From Rotaria socialis (Eukaryota; Rotifera; Eurotatoria; Philodinida; Philodinidae), in the NCBI GenBank assembly GCA_905331475.1, contig CAJNYU010003469.1, positions 89,576 through 153,575 on the forward strand: a DNA stretch of 64,000 nt, read 5' to 3'. Shown in pieces: positions 63,401 to 64,000 of the stretch (positions are counted from its first letter, which is position 1; each line of letters opens with the position of its first letter). Below the pieces are notes generated by a model. That model was not told the origin of the DNA. It saw nothing but the letters and a program-made list of their open reading frames with translations, and did not search any database. Both the position numbers and the translations under genes were made by a program.

Positions 63401-63467
63401 AAAAAGATTTCCTGTTAAACCTGTAGCTCGTTCTCAGGATCGATTTAAAAGTTTCCGAAGGTCATAA
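60456..63467 (+). CDS. Large single-exon protein with RAG1/Transib-like DDE motif order (putative transposase-derived)
   Basis: This is a 1003-residue open frame without introns, from ATG 60456 (the in-frame TTG 33 nt upstream is not needed). The first 500 residues are poorly conserved in appearance, with acidic/Ser-rich linkers and a basic cluster (KRSYEEDP, EPKRNKYRQNK). The second half carries motifs in the order seen in the RAG1 core: RFNMDGTLIG (Asp506), RIRLGGDLMNAVYVFGLAG, the zinc-type HPCIFC (Cys604, Cys607), CADTLHMKLRVFDV (Asp690), SSHGKLSGHLQD, and GVEKNNDLLSRLYF (Glu863). Compare RAG1 DALHCDIGN for the second Asp and the GNESGNKLFRR type for the Glu. The spacing differs from RAG1 (184 and 173 residues against about 108 and 254). 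The tail is a Ser/Glu-rich acidic region, then basic. I infer a DDE/RNase-H-fold transposase relative; a host-domesticated or unrelated nuclear protein is the alternative. A TatD-like frame follows on the same strand. Confidence 0.5.
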   Translation: MKSALKIDVDVSMNASVESLKDSSVINEISKKVIDILKEKGHKARLSAVEKASKNAVSLLLTKKNGKAPTFLSVYIPANVVESLCDTVVPTVSSDDDSSTRSVSEDDGIESDSCASQNSSSNSHDRHISFSVCNEVMKVDMTFEYLFDYFKYSLSKNNRAMNLDRILSDICAYIFLQLKCSVYIRKLKKEISLQISRIVQSARVRAAGKSVIHILRKIGNFAFFLKFINPLTEVQSIGEFIQYRNKDNSSPILLIRKTNDETDVFQFYPWLNMVEITFNDMFVKKTLSSFDVLGVLNIDELSYLISECAFISNLRLDILAVEEALKTNILFDCTSSSSSSYFSILVGKAEQIDEPRDDCDQIPTNDSPSFSEEEIDAIIGRTYTTRGVKRSYEEDPILIEPKRNKYRQNKMIKDKRDLLHLKDTYYLTDAALKAIFEYVQSKKKLVSLKEIERLRKKTNSKFPILHTKTSAYVRFEYAVRTAIFVACKYEHKLDQFDTLNIRFNMDGTLIGNKHIVAISINCIEGGSQCQAAKNLIPLGLFEVQKENTELLRQSLPSEFINDIKSVKYISIGEKNISIRIRLGGDLMNAVYVFGLAGFSSNHPCIFCTQHKDDLHVTDDTAYDKTVTEGKGKNKQTITIHVGPTSCHDLTKKARSLTEQTLCLTKNTNELGYKCEPLFGDLFDYQDYCADTLHMKLRVFDVILKDMLAYASRTGKYGGEHLAIIERKIKILNQHCERTVGKRFFFQVDTDDKNKTISSHGKLSGHLQDLFFVDSFPYDDILNGEIAKSARIVVNKFKEILVEVKHTSIRRKGVLKRLSLEFVKEFRQSGLRTTVTPYIHIIGNHLFEFDEFSNLGDYNMQGVEKNNDLLSRLYFSSTNPARNPLLTMLQKLYRMLEMNFQDEKQREAMARFACTGVYDFVEEDLSESESESQSKDNSCYLNEKDDDQSESESEENFDTLKGDISVEVDDEVDSEESLVWAPEKRFPVKPVARSQDRFKSFRRS

Positions 63468-63689
63468 ATACGTTTTCTAAGTGAACGTCGAGATAAACTA
63501 ATGCCGTTCATCGTTTGCTTTAATTAGTTCACATAGAAATCTTTTTTTCTTTTTCTTTTATATATATAAAGTTAAAATTGTTAGTCTAAGAAAAAAATTT
63601 AATAAAAAAATTTTATTTTTCTGTTTTATTGTAAATAGCTATGTTAAAGCTAGAAAGTTATCACATCTTTTTTTTAATGTTTTGTAGAT

Positions 63690-64000
63690 ATGAATCATTG
63701 TTTCGTTGATAATTTTTGTGTCGCAAGTGTTTCGTCTCATTGCGATCAACGGTGTGGTCAACGAAATCATATTCCATCTGATATTCCTATATATGATGGT
63801 CATATCCATCTTAATCAAATGACTTCTAAAATCCAATCAGATCTTCTTTCTATTAAAGTAACTCCTCCTATTCGACAATTCTACTTTATCAACAATAATC
63901 ATAAGCCTGATGAATGGCTGATTCCCAATCCTTCTCTAAATCCCTCTCATGTCCATATACGTTCAACCATTGGTATCCATCCTAAATACTTTACTCCAAA
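63690..64000 (+). CDS. TatD-like metal-dependent hydrolase, N-terminal part (cut by window end)
   Basis: The ATG at 63690 opens a frame that stays open to the last base (103 codons). After a Cys-rich leader it reads IYDGHIHLNQM, matching the first metal site HxH of TatD nucleases (family form DTHCHLD). Further on, RSTIGIHPKYF matches the GxHP motif of the next strand. TatD proteins are amidohydrolase-fold 3'-5' exonucleases or DNases; this one could equally be another member of that superfamily. The ATG sits just after TTTTGTAG, so a 5' intron is possible. It starts 223 bp after the stop of the RAG1-like ORF on the same strand. Confidence 0.55.
   Translation, partial: MNHCFVDNFCVASVSSHCDQRCGQRNHIPSDIPIYDGHIHLNQMTSKIQSDLLSIKVTPPIRQFYFINNNHKPDEWLIPNPSLNPSHVHIRSTIGIHPKYFTP

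Overview
The window looks like nuclear DNA of a small metazoan, most probably a bdelloid rotifer. The evidence is: AT-rich sequence; dense genes split by introns mostly about 50-65 nt long with GT..AG ends; animal-specific proteins (a RIAM/lamellipodin-type adaptor, chondroitin synthase, ATAD2, TDG, SREK1, Rab7); and a gene of the ADP-ribosyltransferase plus TPR type that I know to be heavily expanded in bdelloids. The species call is inference. No rRNA, CRISPR or bacterial operon structure is visible. Spliced models were built by reading reverse complements, finding donors and acceptors, and checking that phases join; they are not transcript-supported.

Layout. 1-11.4 kb, minus strand: a small unrecognised protein (93-777), an SREK1-like splicing factor (1471-4070) and an ATAD2-type AAA+/bromodomain protein (4661-11351). 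12.5-18.7 kb, minus strand: an intronless PHB-depolymerase-like esterase, a small secreted or membrane-anchored N/Q-rich protein, and a chondroitin synthase. 18.7-25.7 kb: gene-poor, holding one copy of a dispersed repeat and two orphan candidate exons. 25.7-31 kb, minus strand: the RIAM/lamellipodin (MRL) adaptor, with a second, inverted copy of that repeat in an intron. 31-36.6 kb: gene-poor, with a 609-bp near-perfect palindromic transposable element. 36.65-37.2 kb: a short tail-anchored syntaxin-like gene. 38.26-38.79 kb: a hAT-type miniature element containing an assembly gap. 39.75-40.28 kb, minus strand: a predicted lipidated small protein, facing a divergent multi-module ADP-ribosyltransferase-like gene on the plus strand (40924-44899). 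44.9-47.8 kb: gene-poor, with a CGGCCG-rich island. 47.8-56.8 kb, minus strand: a His/Pro-rich unknown protein and a thymine-DNA glycosylase (TDG). 58.5-59.4 kb, plus strand: Rab7. 60.4-64 kb, plus strand: a 1003-aa single-exon protein with a RAG1/Transib-like arrangement of motifs, followed on the same strand by the start of a TatD-like metal-dependent hydrolase cut by the window end.

Most genes are ordinary housekeeping or cell-biology genes (splicing, chromatin, base excision repair, glycan synthesis, vesicle traffic, actin/integrin adaptor) and do not form one pathway. The parts most worth a second look are the RAG1-like protein plus TatD pair at the right edge, the degenerate multi-module ART gene, the short syntaxin-like protein, and a set of miniature elements: a palindrome with a TTA duplication, a dispersed repeat whose hairpin shows compensatory change, and an 84-bp insert flanked by 12-bp direct repeats.
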